This document shows, piece by piece, positions 36,239 through 44,538 of a DNA stretch of 64,000 nt (positions are counted from its first letter, which is position 1; every line of letters starts with the position of its first letter). This DNA comes from an uncultured Candidatus Nemicrothrix sp. Its GTDB lineage: Bacteria; Actinomycetota; Acidimicrobiia; Acidimicrobiales; MedAcidi-G1. The translations under genes were made by a program, and so were the position numbers. The notes under the pieces are model-generated. The model saw only the letters and a list, made by a program, of their open reading frames with translations, made no database searches and was not told the DNA's origin. Where the stretch lies: positions 25,501-89,500 of the forward strand of contig CAJXKL010000008.1 in NCBI GenBank assembly GCA_913055915.1, given 5' to 3'.

Positions 36239-37222
36239 GTGAGTGACCGGCTGATTGATTCCTTCGGGCGGGTTCACCGGGACCTGCGGGTCTCTGTGAC
36301 CGACAGGTGCAACTTCCGCTGTCGGTACTGTATGCCTGCCGAGGGCCTTGAGTGGCTGCCACGTGAGGGTCTTCTCACCTTCGAGGAGATTGAACGGGTG
36401 GCCCGACTGCTGGTCGAGGGCTACGGGGTGGAGAGCATCCGCCTCACCGGTGGTGAGCCCACGGTCAGGGCACATCTGGTAACCCTTGTCGAGATGTTGG
36501 CCCGGTTGCCGGTGGACCTGTGCCTCACGACGAACGCTGCAATGCTCGAAACGATGGCGGCGCCCCTTGCCGAGGCGGGCCTGAAGAGGATCAACGTGTC
36601 GTTGGACTCGCTTCGGCGCGACCGGTTCGAGGAGCTGACCCTCCGCGACGGCCTACCGGCGGTGCTGGCCGGCATCGACAGGGCCATCGAGGTGGGCATC
36701 AACCCGGTCAAGGTGAACGTGGTCGTGATGCGTGGTGTCAACGACGACGAGGTTCTCTCCTTCGCCCGGTTCGGGCGGGAACGGGGGGTGGTGGTGCGAT
36801 TCATCGAGTTCATGCCACTTGATGCCGATGAGGCCTGGTCTGACAGTTCGGTGGTGACCCAGTCTGAGATCATCTCGACCATCGGAGAGGCCTTCCCTCT
36901 CGTTCCGGTCGAGCGCACCTCGGCTCCGGCAACCCGGTTCCGATACGAGGACGGTGGTGGTGAGGTCGGGGTGGTCGCCAGCGTTACCGAGAAGTTCTGC
37001 GATTCGTGTGACCGGGTTCGCCTAACCGCCGACGGCCAGTTCCGGAACTGCTTGTTCGCTGTCGACGAATTCGACCTACGGGGCCTGATTCGCAGCGGCG
37101 CGACCGATGCCGAGATCGGTGAGATGTTTGAGCAGGCGGTGGGCTCCAAGTGGGCTGGTCACGGCATCGGAACGGTGGGCTTCATCAGGCCTGCCCGCTC
37201 CATGTCACAGATAGGGGGATGA
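36239..37222 (+). CDS. moaA: GTP 3',8-cyclase MoaA
   Basis: A 327-residue radical SAM enzyme that converts GTP to 3',8-cyclo-GTP with MoaC acting next. The SAM cluster is CNFRCRYCMPAEG, preceded by RVHRDLRVSVTDR. The C-terminal cluster cysteines are in EKFCDSCDRVRLTADGQFRNC, and SIRLTGGEPTVR is the SAM-binding GGEP. GTG 36239 starts it; TACGCT about eight bases upstream suggests another leaderless start. It lies 55 bases after moeA. Confidence 0.95.
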   Translation: MSDRLIDSFGRVHRDLRVSVTDRCNFRCRYCMPAEGLEWLPREGLLTFEEIERVARLLVEGYGVESIRLTGGEPTVRAHLVTLVEMLARLPVDLCLTTNAAMLETMAAPLAEAGLKRINVSLDSLRRDRFEELTLRDGLPAVLAGIDRAIEVGINPVKVNVVVMRGVNDDEVLSFARFGRERGVVVRFIEFMPLDADEAWSDSSVVTQSEIISTIGEAFPLVPVERTSAPATRFRYEDGGGEVGVVASVTEKFCDSCDRVRLTADGQFRNCLFAVDEFDLRGLIRSGATDAEIGEMFEQAVGSKWAGHGIGTVGFIRPARSMSQIGG

Positions 37223-37259
37223 GTGGGACCGTGTCTGCCATGAGGGGAACAGCCGGGCT

Positions 37260-37745
37260 ATGAGCGACACAACCGGGGGCTTCAGCCATCTGGATGCCGA
37301 GGGTCGGGCCCGGATGGTCGATGTGGGCAACAAGGAGGCGACCCGCCGTAGGGCCGTTGCACGGGCAAGGGTGACCATGTCGGCGAAAACGGCCCAGGCG
37401 CTTGCAGGGGGAACCGTCGCCAAGGGCGATGTCCTGGCCGTGGCACGTGTGGCCGGCATACAGGGGGCCAAGCGGACCTCGGAGTTGATCCCGTTGTGCC
37501 ATCCCCTGATGTTGGGTTCAGTATCGGTTGACCTGGTCGTGGGAGAGGCGTGGGTCGACATCGAGGCTGTTGCCGAGACCGTTGAGCGGACCGGGGTTGA
37601 GATGGAGGCGCTCACGGCCTGTTCATTGGCAGCCCTCACCGTCTATGACATGTGCAAGGCGATGGACCGGTCGATGAGCATCACGGATGTCGCGCTCTGG
37701 GAGAAATCGGGGGGTCGTTCGGGGCCCTGGAGCAGGGAGGCCTGA
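37260..37745 (+). CDS. moaC: Cyclic pyranopterin monophosphate synthase MoaC
   Basis: 161 residues. It completes the step begun by MoaA. Markers are FSHLDAEGRARMVDVGNKEATRR, GIQGAKRTSELIPLCHPL and GVEMEALTACSLAALTVYDMCKA, with the catalytic Lys and His. ATG 37260 begins the gene, 37 bases after moaA. Its last codons are followed by the SepX-like gene. Confidence 0.95.
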   Translation: MSDTTGGFSHLDAEGRARMVDVGNKEATRRRAVARARVTMSAKTAQALAGGTVAKGDVLAVARVAGIQGAKRTSELIPLCHPLMLGSVSVDLVVGEAWVDIEAVAETVERTGVEMEALTACSLAALTVYDMCKAMDRSMSITDVALWEKSGGRSGPWSREA

Positions 37746-37894
37746 GGGCCTGTATTGCCGGTGGATGGGGATCGCCCGGCCCGCGCGAATGTTCGCGCGC
37801 TCCGCGCGTGGAAATCCACCATTTGAAAGGGGTCGGACTGTACGGTGGTGCCACACGCCAACCACAGTGGATCGGCGGGGAGGGAAACCTGATC

Positions 37895-38353
37895 GTGTTG
37901 ATTCTCTTGGGCCTCGGAGTCCTGTGGGCAGCTGTGCTGGTACCCCCGCTGTTGCGCAGGGAAGGACCTGCGATGCGACCCGTGGGGAGCCTCTCGGCGA
38001 TCGCCCGCTTCGATGCCAACGGTCTGCGATCCCTCCACCAGTCGGCCAAGGCCGTCCCCAGCGGAGCCTCTGCAGCACGCCGCCGACGCCGCGACGTCCT
38101 CGTCGCCCTCGCCGGGGTGGCCACCTTCACCCTTCTCGGCGCGGTGGCTGTCGGCGGAATCCTCTGGATGATCCACTTCCTTGTCGACATTGCTCTGGTC
38201 GGCTATGCCGTGATGCTCACGAACCGCCACCAGAATGAGAGCGAACGCCGGGCGACCGTCGTTCCGCTCAGGCCTGCCAACCCGTTCCTCGCCGGCGAGC
38301 AGGTCTCGGTGGCGATGAGCGACGAGGCAGTCCTGCGCCGACAGGCCAACTGA
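37895..38353 (+). CDS. SepX/GlpR-like membrane protein, possible divisome factor
   Basis: 152 residues. An N-terminal membrane helix (VLILLGLGVLWAAVLVPPLL) is followed by a basic soluble stretch with VGSLSAIARFDANGLRSL. A second hydrophobic hairpin region (VLVALAGVATFTLLGAVAVGGILW) comes after ARRRRRD. This organisation and the moeA/moaC neighbourhood match the actinobacterial GlpR/SepX group, a conserved cell-division factor of Streptomyces. Assignment is from pattern and context, not alignment. GTG 37895 is preceded by GGGGAGGGAAA; earlier in-frame codons are not protein-like and include part of the moaC region. Confidence 0.58.
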   Translation: MLILLGLGVLWAAVLVPPLLRREGPAMRPVGSLSAIARFDANGLRSLHQSAKAVPSGASAARRRRRDVLVALAGVATFTLLGAVAVGGILWMIHFLVDIALVGYAVMLTNRHQNESERRATVVPLRPANPFLAGEQVSVAMSDEAVLRRQAN

Positions 38354-38399
38354 CCCCGACAGACCCGGTGGGTCCCCCGCTACGCTCACCACCGCCCAC

Positions 38400-38473
38400 G
38401 GGGGTGTAGCTCAGTTGGCTAGAGCGCTACGTTCGCAACGTAGAGGTCGTGAGTTCGATTCTCATCACCTCCA
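38400..38473 (+). tRNA. tRNA-Ala (anticodon CGC)
   Basis: A complete cloverleaf: acceptor GGGGGTG with CACCTCC, D arm GCTC/GAGC, anticodon stem CTACG/CGTAG with loop TTCGCAA (CGC at 38434-38436), and T arm GTGAG/CTCAT with loop TTCGATT. The third acceptor pair is G-T, equivalent to the G3-U70 identity signal of tRNA-Ala. Discriminator A at 38473; the full CCA is not encoded (ACCG follows). Confidence 0.97.
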
Positions 38474-38491
38474 CCGTCGGGCCGGCCGGCG

Positions 38492-39709
38492 TCAGGCATT
38501 GTCGGCCTCGACCGCCTTGGCAAGGTTCTCGGCAAGGTCAGGAAGATCCGAGTCGACCCGCGACCAGCTGGGAATGAACGGTGACTCCATGGGGTCATCC
38601 AGGTAGTCGTCGCCCGCCCTGATGATCGCATGGGCGAACACATCTGCCGTCTCCTCCTCTTCCTGACGGTCATAGGGAATGCCGTTCAGGGTTGCGTCGG
38701 CGTTGTAACTGTCGATCAGGTCGAGAGCGGATCGGAAGAATGCCGCCTCAAGCGTGCGAAAGCTCTCCGACGTCAACACGACCCCCGAAGAAGCCAGCTT
38801 CTTGAACATTGACTTTGCTATGTCGACACTCATCCTGTGGAGGCCCGCCGATGCATCGTCGGGTGAGAGTTCCTGGTGCTTGTGGTCGTAGACGTCAGCC
38901 ACATCGACCTGACAGACCCTGGCGGTGTTGTGGCGACGGAAGACCTCGCCGAGGACGCCGATCTCAAGGCCCCAGTCCGACGGGATCTGGATGGTCCCGG
39001 CCACGCTGCGGTCCATTGAGCACTCGCCGGCGAGTGGATACCGGAAGCTGTCGATGAAGTCCAGGTAGTCGCTACGGCCGAAGGTCAGCGACAGGGCCCG
39101 CAGAAGTGGAGCGACGAACAGCCGGGTGACGCGGCCGTTCAGGCGGCCACCGTCAGACGCCGCTCGGCAGTAATAGCCCTTGGCGAAGGCGTACCCGAAG
39201 GTGGGATGGGCTATCGGGTAGTGGAGCCTTGCCACCATCGACCTGTCGTAGGTCAGGATGTCGGCGTCGTGGAGTGCTACCGACCGGGCCCGTCCTGACG
39301 CTAGGAAGTAGCCGAGACACCACCATACGTTTCGCCCCTTGCCGGCCTCTGTTGGTGCAAGGCCGTGGTCTCTCAGGCCTGTCTCGATAGAGCGCAGGCG
39401 GGGGCTGTCGTTCCACACGATCCGGTGGTGCTGCGGCAGGGGAGCGAAGAGTTCCCGGGCTCTGGTGAAGTCGTTCCGGTTCGCGTGGTCCAGGCCGACG
39501 ATCACTTCTGTCAGGTACGGAACCGACGACAGTTCACTGATGATGCCACGCAGCGCAGGACCGTTCATCTCAGTTGCGAGGCAGGGGATTATCAGCGACA
39601 TCGGCCGGTCGCTTCCCCATGAGGCAAGCTCAGCCTCAAGGGATTCGAGGGACCTCTCGCCCAGGTGGTGGAGCGTGGCAATTGTTCCGCTCTGGGAGAA
39701 GTCGGCCAT
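38492..39709 (-). CDS. GT81-type glucosyl-3-phosphoglycerate synthase-like glycosyltransferase
   Basis: 405 residues of the GpgS/MpgS type. The nucleotide-sugar part has MSLIIPCLATEMNGPALRGI and the metal motif LHDADILTY. The acceptor part includes GYAFAKGYYCRA, VTRLFVAPLLRAL and RYPLAGECSMDRSVAGTIQIPSDWGLEIG. It would transfer a hexose from NDP-glucose to 3-phosphoglycerate on the way to glucosylglycerate, a compatible solute. The matching phosphatase is not in the window. It is divergent from the first lipoprotein gene, at the left edge of the low-GC stretch. Confidence 0.82.
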   Translation of the reverse strand: MADFSQSGTIATLHHLGERSLESLEAELASWGSDRPMSLIIPCLATEMNGPALRGIISELSSVPYLTEVIVGLDHANRNDFTRARELFAPLPQHHRIVWNDSPRLRSIETGLRDHGLAPTEAGKGRNVWWCLGYFLASGRARSVALHDADILTYDRSMVARLHYPIAHPTFGYAFAKGYYCRAASDGGRLNGRVTRLFVAPLLRALSLTFGRSDYLDFIDSFRYPLAGECSMDRSVAGTIQIPSDWGLEIGVLGEVFRRHNTARVCQVDVADVYDHKHQELSPDDASAGLHRMSVDIAKSMFKKLASSGVVLTSESFRTLEAAFFRSALDLIDSYNADATLNGIPYDRQEEEETADVFAHAIIRAGDDYLDDPMESPFIPSWSRVDSDLPDLAENLAKAVEADNA

Positions 39710-39816
39710 CGGCTCAGGTTAGGCGTGTCGCAGGTTGCTGCTCCGGGTCGGAAAGTGTGCGGATGGTCGGACAAGGGGTCTACTTGGTTACTGTTTCGGA
39801 AAGGACCTGTGGAGGG

Positions 39817-40557
39817 ATGTCGTTGTCAAAGCGTCTGGTTGCGGTTGTTGCACCGTTGCTCATGGTCTGGCTGGCGTCGTGTTCCGGCAGCGATGTCGAG
39901 GGCGCCAGCAGGTCGATCGTCGTGCTCAGCCCGGAATCCGCTACCGAGATAGTGGTTCCTGCCGACGCATTCGAAAACGTGGTCGAGGTGACAACCACCA
40001 CGGTTCCCGAGCCCTCGACGACGCCTCCTCCGTCGTCCGTCACTTCATCCACAACAACACGCTCACCGGAGCAGACAACCACCACCGAAGTGACACGGAC
40101 CACCATCCCGCTTGCTGAGGAGGAGGACACTCCTGGAGTGAAACTGCTTGATGCCTTGGACAGGTTCAACTCGTGCCTCAGTGGGGAGGGCTACGAATGG
40201 ATCGGTCCGCCGAACCCTGAGTCCGGCGCCAATGCCCCTGAAAATAACATGGACTACTTCCGTGCTCTGACGACGTGTAACAGCCGGACTGGGATCTCGA
40301 CGGTCCTTCAGGAGTTCCAGGCCTCGAGGACGGGCTTGGATCCAGACGAGATCGAACAACAGAACGAGGATTTCATAGATTTGACCGACTGTCTGCGCCG
40401 AAAGGGTTGGGAGATCCCAGAGTTGACCCCAGACGAGAACGGACTCCTAACCCCAGCGGGTGGTATGGCCAGCGCCGACGACGATTTCGACACCAACCAG
40501 GTCAGGGATTGTGCCGGCGAGATAGCGCTTGAGAGGGAAGAGGCTGAGGAGGGCTGA
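39817..40557 (+). CDS. Lipoprotein of unknown family, copy 1 (exporter-linked)
   Basis: About 246 residues. The signal has a lipobox (LASC) near residue 22, followed by RSIVVLSPESATEIVVPADA, a Thr/Pro linker (TTTTVPEPSTTPPP) and a soluble domain with four Cys, including CLSGEGYEWIGPP and CLRRKGWEI. I do not recognise the family. A paralogue follows directly. The start could be ATG 39817 or TTG 39823; GGAGGG at 39811-39816 is better spaced for the TTG. Base composition here is low for this genome (29/60 GC in 39781-39840). With the adaptor and ABC genes downstream it looks like a lipid-anchored component of that export system. Confidence 0.75.
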   Translation: MSLSKRLVAVVAPLLMVWLASCSGSDVEGASRSIVVLSPESATEIVVPADAFENVVEVTTTTVPEPSTTPPPSSVTSSTTTRSPEQTTTTEVTRTTIPLAEEEDTPGVKLLDALDRFNSCLSGEGYEWIGPPNPESGANAPENNMDYFRALTTCNSRTGISTVLQEFQASRTGLDPDEIEQQNEDFIDLTDCLRRKGWEIPELTPDENGLLTPAGGMASADDDFDTNQVRDCAGEIALEREEAEEG

Positions 40558-40661
40558 TGGGCCTGTTCCTAACAACATGCTGCCTTTTCCTAACAACTAC
40601 CTAACAATGCGCTGGAATGATGCAGGGCCATGCACAGAACAGAACCCAATACGGAGCTCAG

Positions 40662-41441
40662 GTGAAGCACAGCCGGGCCTTTTTGACAGCGGTCGTGGTG
40701 CTTGTGGCGTTGGTGGCGGGCGCCTGTGTGGGATCCGAGCCTGAACAGGGTCGCTCGATCATCGTGCTGACTGCTGACGAGGCACCCGAGTTGATAGTTC
40801 CGGCAGGTGCCTTCCTCAACGTGGTCGAGACCACTGTTGCTCCACCAACTACCACGACTCCTCCTCCCCTGGTGCCAACCCCCCTAGCGACGACCTCGTC
40901 GGTACCGACGCTGTTGGAAGCTCCAACTACCACCAAGCCAACCAAGGACACCATCCCACTTGAAGAAGAGGATCCTAGGGAAGCATTCCAAAGCACAAGA
41001 CAAGCCTTCGATGACTGTCTCTCAGCAGAGGGCTTCAACTTTTTGGGTCCTCCAGGTGGGGATTCTGATGATGACGACCCCGTCAACCAGGCTGGATATA
41101 TCGAGGCCATTCAGCGTTGTAACGCGGAGAGTGGAATTGCTGATGTTATGGAGGAGTTCCGGGCAGCTAGAGAAGAGCGCTCACCTGAACAGGTCCGTGA
41201 GAACAATGAGCAAGTGCTCGCAGTCGTAACCTGCCTGCGGGGCAAGGGGTGGGAGATTGATGACCCCATGCCCGACGAGACGGGTGCCCTCAGTCCACGC
41301 TCACTGTTTCGTGATGCTGCCGAGGAGATCAACAGTGCCGACATTGGTCAATGTGCCAGTGCAGCCAACCTCTTTGGTGGCGGCCGTCCTCCACCTGGTC
41401 CTCCACCTGGTGCTGGTCAGGGTGGTGGCAGTGGAGGCTGA
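40662..41441 (+). CDS. Lipoprotein of unknown family, copy 2 (exporter-linked)
   Basis: 259 residues, paralogous to copy 1. Lipobox VAGAC, then RSIIVLTADEAPELIVPAGA, a Thr/Pro linker and a domain with CLSAEGFNFLGPP and CLRGKGWEIDD at matching positions; the order and spacing of Cys are preserved. The tail ends in a Pro/Gly-rich segment (GGGRPPPGPPPGAGQGG) that copy 1 lacks. GTG 40662 has GGAG at 40653-40656. The adaptor gene starts 46 bases after its stop. Confidence 0.75.
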   Translation: MKHSRAFLTAVVVLVALVAGACVGSEPEQGRSIIVLTADEAPELIVPAGAFLNVVETTVAPPTTTTPPPLVPTPLATTSSVPTLLEAPTTTKPTKDTIPLEEEDPREAFQSTRQAFDDCLSAEGFNFLGPPGGDSDDDDPVNQAGYIEAIQRCNAESGIADVMEEFRAAREERSPEQVRENNEQVLAVVTCLRGKGWEIDDPMPDETGALSPRSLFRDAAEEINSADIGQCASAANLFGGGRPPPGPPPGAGQGGGSGG

Positions 41442-41486
41442 CTTGGTCCGTTCAGTAGCGACTATGAAACCTTTAGGGAGGCAACC

Positions 41487-44400
41487 ATGAAGGCCAGGTT
41501 GGTTGTGCGAATCTTCGCACTGGTGGTGGCTGCTGCGGTAGTGGCTGGCCTGACCGTGTGGAAGCCATGGGACGATAGCGGGACAACTGTTGATCCCTTG
41601 CGGGACAGAGCCATAGCCGAGGCCGTTACCACCCGCACCCTCACAGAAGAATTGACAGTCCGCGGCGAATTGCGCCGTGATGAACTCCAGACGATCAACT
41701 CGGCGGCATCTGGCCGCATTACCGACCTGGAAGTCGTAGACGGTGAAACCGTTCAGGTGGGAGACGTCCTGTTCAGCCTCGATGGGCGTAGGGCGGTGGC
41801 CGTGGGCGGCGACCTGGAGTTTTACAGGCAACTTGACGTGGGGTCAGACGGCCCCGACGTCTTGCAACTGGAGACGGCCCTATCCGCTGCTGGCTACTCG
41901 GTTGGAGTGGTGGACCGGTACTACACGGAGGAAACTCGGAGCGGTCTCGCCGAGTGGCAATCCGATCACGACTACGGGAGTACTGCCACCGAGGTAGAAG
42001 AGGTGGTGACGGTGTCCCTGCAGGCAAACCCAGCTGGCTACTCGGTCGGAGCGGTGAACACCGTGTCGGTACAGATCGGCGGTGCATCTCGTTCAGTTGG
42101 GAAGGCGAGGAGGAACACGGCCGAGGACATCACCGGAGCACCTGTTGTGACGGTGCGAGTGGTCGAAGCGATCGTCACCGAGGGCGACCAGGTGGTGTTT
42201 ACCGTTACCGCTGATCCCGTACCAGCCAGCGACCTCGTGGTAGCTGTCCGCATTGGCGGTGACGTGACTTCCGACGACTACGAGGGCATAGACGACACGG
42301 TCGTGATAGCCGCAGGGTCTGCAACAGCCAACCTTGTGGTGACAACCCAGGTCGATGACCTACGTGAGGCTAACGAGGACCTGGAGGTAACTGTCTCAAG
42401 TAGCTTTGATGAGGCCGCCAACCTTGCTTCACAGGACCTCTTGGTGTTTGACATTCAGGAGGCCCTTGACGCCCTACTGGAGCGACAGGCCGAACTGGTG
42501 GATGAGATCGTCACCTCGGAAACGGCTCCTGAGGATCTCGTTGTCTTCGACCTGCAGACTGAGATCGACGATCTGGTCGAGCGTCGTGCCGAGTTGGTGG
42601 ATGAGATCGTCACCTCGGAAACGGCTCCTGAGGATCTCGTTGTCTTCGACCTGCAGACTGAGATCGACGATCTGGTCGAGCGTCGTGCCGAGTTGGTCAG
42701 CGATGTGGCAGAGGCACAACAGGACCTCACCGATGCGGAGGCCGAGGTGAGCGACCTTGAATCACGTCAACAGGAAAAGACCGACGTTGAACAGGAACTG
42801 ATGGACAAGGGCATCATCACTCTGGTCCAGACTGTAACTTCGGACGTGACAGCGGCTGAGGCTGCCAACCTGATCTCGCTCGACGAGGCCCTCGACGACG
42901 CCAATGCGGATCTGGAGACTGAGAACATCACCGTTGCTGCCCATACCCAGGCATTTGACGCCTACTACGACGCGCTTTCGGCTGCCCTTGAGGAATCAAC
43001 GGAGTTGACGACGGCCAGAGACACTGTTGACACAGCTGGTAATACCCTTGCCTCCCTGGAGCGCGAGGACGATCGGCTCAACTTCCTTCTCGAGGTAGCC
43101 GAGGCCGACCTTGCCGAGGCCCAGGCGTCAATAGACACAGTGGTGCAGGACCTCTTGGATGAACAACGTCGGCTCAACTTCCTTCTCGAGGTAGCCGAGG
43201 CCGACCTTGCCGAGGCTCAGGCGTCAACAGACACAGTGGTGCAGGACCTCTTGGATGAACAACGACGGCTGGAGTTCTCCCTTGATGCCAAGCGCGAGGA
43301 ACTACGAGTTGCGCAGGGCTCTCGCTACCTCGTCGGCGACCCGGACACAGCAACGGTCATCATCGACGATCCTGACGTGGCTGATGCGCCAACCCTGGTA
43401 CTTAGGTCTGACAGCGAAACGGTGGTTGAGTCGGGTTTGGCGTCATTTACTGTCGAGACACCTGATCCGCTGGTTGAGGACCTTGAGATTTTCTACGAAA
43501 CTGTCGGATCTGCGACGGCTGGATCTGACTACAACCAGCCCGACGGTGACGTCATCTTGCGAGCTGGCCAGGAGTCGGTGGCAATCACCGTACAACTGAG
43601 GCCAGATGATCTCGTTGAAGATGAAGAGACCATCACCGTTCGTCTTCTCGATGACCCCAGTGGCAACTACCTACTCAGCCACAGATCGGAGGCCACTGTG
43701 CGGGTGGCCTCAGCCGACCTGCCAGAGTTGACTCTTGCTGGGGGAGGTTGGGTCTCTGAGGGTGCAACGACAGTCGTCACCGTTGTGGCTGATCAGGCAG
43801 CGACTGTGGACACTTCGATCAACTACTCGATTGGTGGAAGTGCCAGAGCAGGGGAGGACTTCGAGGTAATGACTGGAACGACGATCCTTCGCACCGGCGA
43901 GAGTTCTGTTGACATTCCGATCCGTTCCATTGCCGACGACGTGGTGTTCCTGCCAGGTGACATGGTCGTCGCACAGTGGCCCGCCAGGGTCGGTTCTGTC
44001 CACGTCGATGCGGGTCAGTTTGTCCAGAGTGGCACCCCGTTATTGACCCTGACCGAGCCCAACTTTACGGTAAAGCTGTTTGCCACTCCCTCGAACCGAG
44101 CCAAGCTCGATGTCGGCCAGTCAGTGACGGTCAACATGGATGCTGGCGACCAGGAGGTGGGCGGACTCATCGCCGAAATTGATAACTCGGCAACCAGTGA
44201 AGGCGGTAGCGAGACCTACGAAGGGGTTGTCCAGACCGATGGTGACCTGATCGGGGTGGATGGTGCCGTGGTGACGATCGATGCTGTGGTAGCTGAATCT
44301 GTGGACGCTGTGGTGGTGCCCATAGCTGCGGTGCTGTCAGATGGCGGAGACCAGAAGGTCCGCGTGGTGACGCCGGCTGGTGTCATCGAACGCAGGAGCA

Positions 44401-44492
44401 TCCAGACGGGCATGCTGGACGGTGCCTACGTGGAGATCATCTCAGGCCTGTCAGTCGGCGAGTATGTGATCCTCGAGATTGACCGATCGTGA
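41487..44492 (+). CDS. MacA/HlyD-like adaptor with PG-binding, split Calx-beta and coiled-coil insert
   Basis: 1001 residues. Membrane anchor at 7-23; half of a biotinyl-lipoyl domain at about 70-105 (SAASGRITDLEVVDGETVQVGD). A peptidoglycan-binding-like repeat follows (113-160, DVGSDGPDVLQLETALSAAGY). Calx-beta 1 starts about 218 and is interrupted after VTVSSS (306) by a coiled coil to about 610, then resumes GSRYLVGDPDTATVIIDDPD. Calx-beta 2 (about 635-742) and a partial third (748-820) follow. The second lipoyl half (RVGSVHVDAGQFVQSGTPLL), beta-barrel and membrane-proximal domain end the chain. It should link the ABC transporter to the cell wall. Start ATG 41487 has AGGGAGG six bases upstream. 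Confidence 0.82.
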   Translation: MKARLVVRIFALVVAAAVVAGLTVWKPWDDSGTTVDPLRDRAIAEAVTTRTLTEELTVRGELRRDELQTINSAASGRITDLEVVDGETVQVGDVLFSLDGRRAVAVGGDLEFYRQLDVGSDGPDVLQLETALSAAGYSVGVVDRYYTEETRSGLAEWQSDHDYGSTATEVEEVVTVSLQANPAGYSVGAVNTVSVQIGGASRSVGKARRNTAEDITGAPVVTVRVVEAIVTEGDQVVFTVTADPVPASDLVVAVRIGGDVTSDDYEGIDDTVVIAAGSATANLVVTTQVDDLREANEDLEVTVSSSFDEAANLASQDLLVFDIQEALDALLERQAELVDEIVTSETAPEDLVVFDLQTEIDDLVERRAELVDEIVTSETAPEDLVVFDLQTEIDDLVERRAELVSDVAEAQQDLTDAEAEVSDLESRQQEKTDVEQELMDKGIITLVQTVTSDVTAAEAANLISLDEALDDANADLETENITVAAHTQAFDAYYDALSAALEESTELTTARDTVDTAGNTLASLEREDDRLNFLLEVAEADLAEAQASIDTVVQDLLDEQRRLNFLLEVAEADLAEAQASTDTVVQDLLDEQRRLEFSLDAKREELRVAQGSRYLVGDPDTATVIIDDPDVADAPTLVLRSDSETVVESGLASFTVETPDPLVEDLEIFYETVGSATAGSDYNQPDGDVILRAGQESVAITVQLRPDDLVEDEETITVRLLDDPSGNYLLSHRSEATVRVASADLPELTLAGGGWVSEGATTVVTVVADQAATVDTSINYSIGGSARAGEDFEVMTGTTILRTGESSVDIPIRSIADDVVFLPGDMVVAQWPARVGSVHVDAGQFVQSGTPLLTLTEPNFTVKLFATPSNRAKLDVGQSVTVNMDAGDQEVGGLIAEIDNSATSEGGSETYEGVVQTDGDLIGVDGAVVTIDAVVAESVDAVVVPIAAVLSDGGDQKVRVVTPAGVIERRSIQTGMLDGAYVEIISGLSVGEYVILEIDRS
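42498..42695 (+). repeat. Two perfect tandem 99-nt repeats in the adaptor coiled coil
   Basis: 42498-42596 and 42597-42695 are identical by eye. Each encodes 33 residues including VDEIVTSETAPEDLVVFDLQ. The segment before the first copy (ERQAEL) looks like the eroded end of an older copy. Identity at all codon positions implies recent duplication or ongoing conversion. Confidence 0.92.
43074..43265 (+). repeat. Two near-identical tandem 96-nt repeats in the adaptor coiled coil
   Basis: 43074-43169 and 43170-43265 differ at a few bases only (for example GCC/GCT, ATA/ACA, GAT/CGT edges). Each encodes 32 residues, including RLNFLLEVAEADLAEAQAS and DTVVQDLLDEQR. Together with the 99-nt repeats they lie on the two arms of the predicted helical hairpin. 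Confidence 0.9.
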
Positions 44493-44538
44493 CTCCAGGT
44501 CTTCTGAAAGTGTCTAGATGGTCAGGGGGGATTCTCAG

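Noticed and set aside
38400..39720. tRNA-Ala as the integration site of the low-GC cassette
   Set aside because: The cassette begins about 1.2 kb away with an ordinary-GC gpgS-like gene between, and no duplicated tRNA 3' end or integrase is seen.
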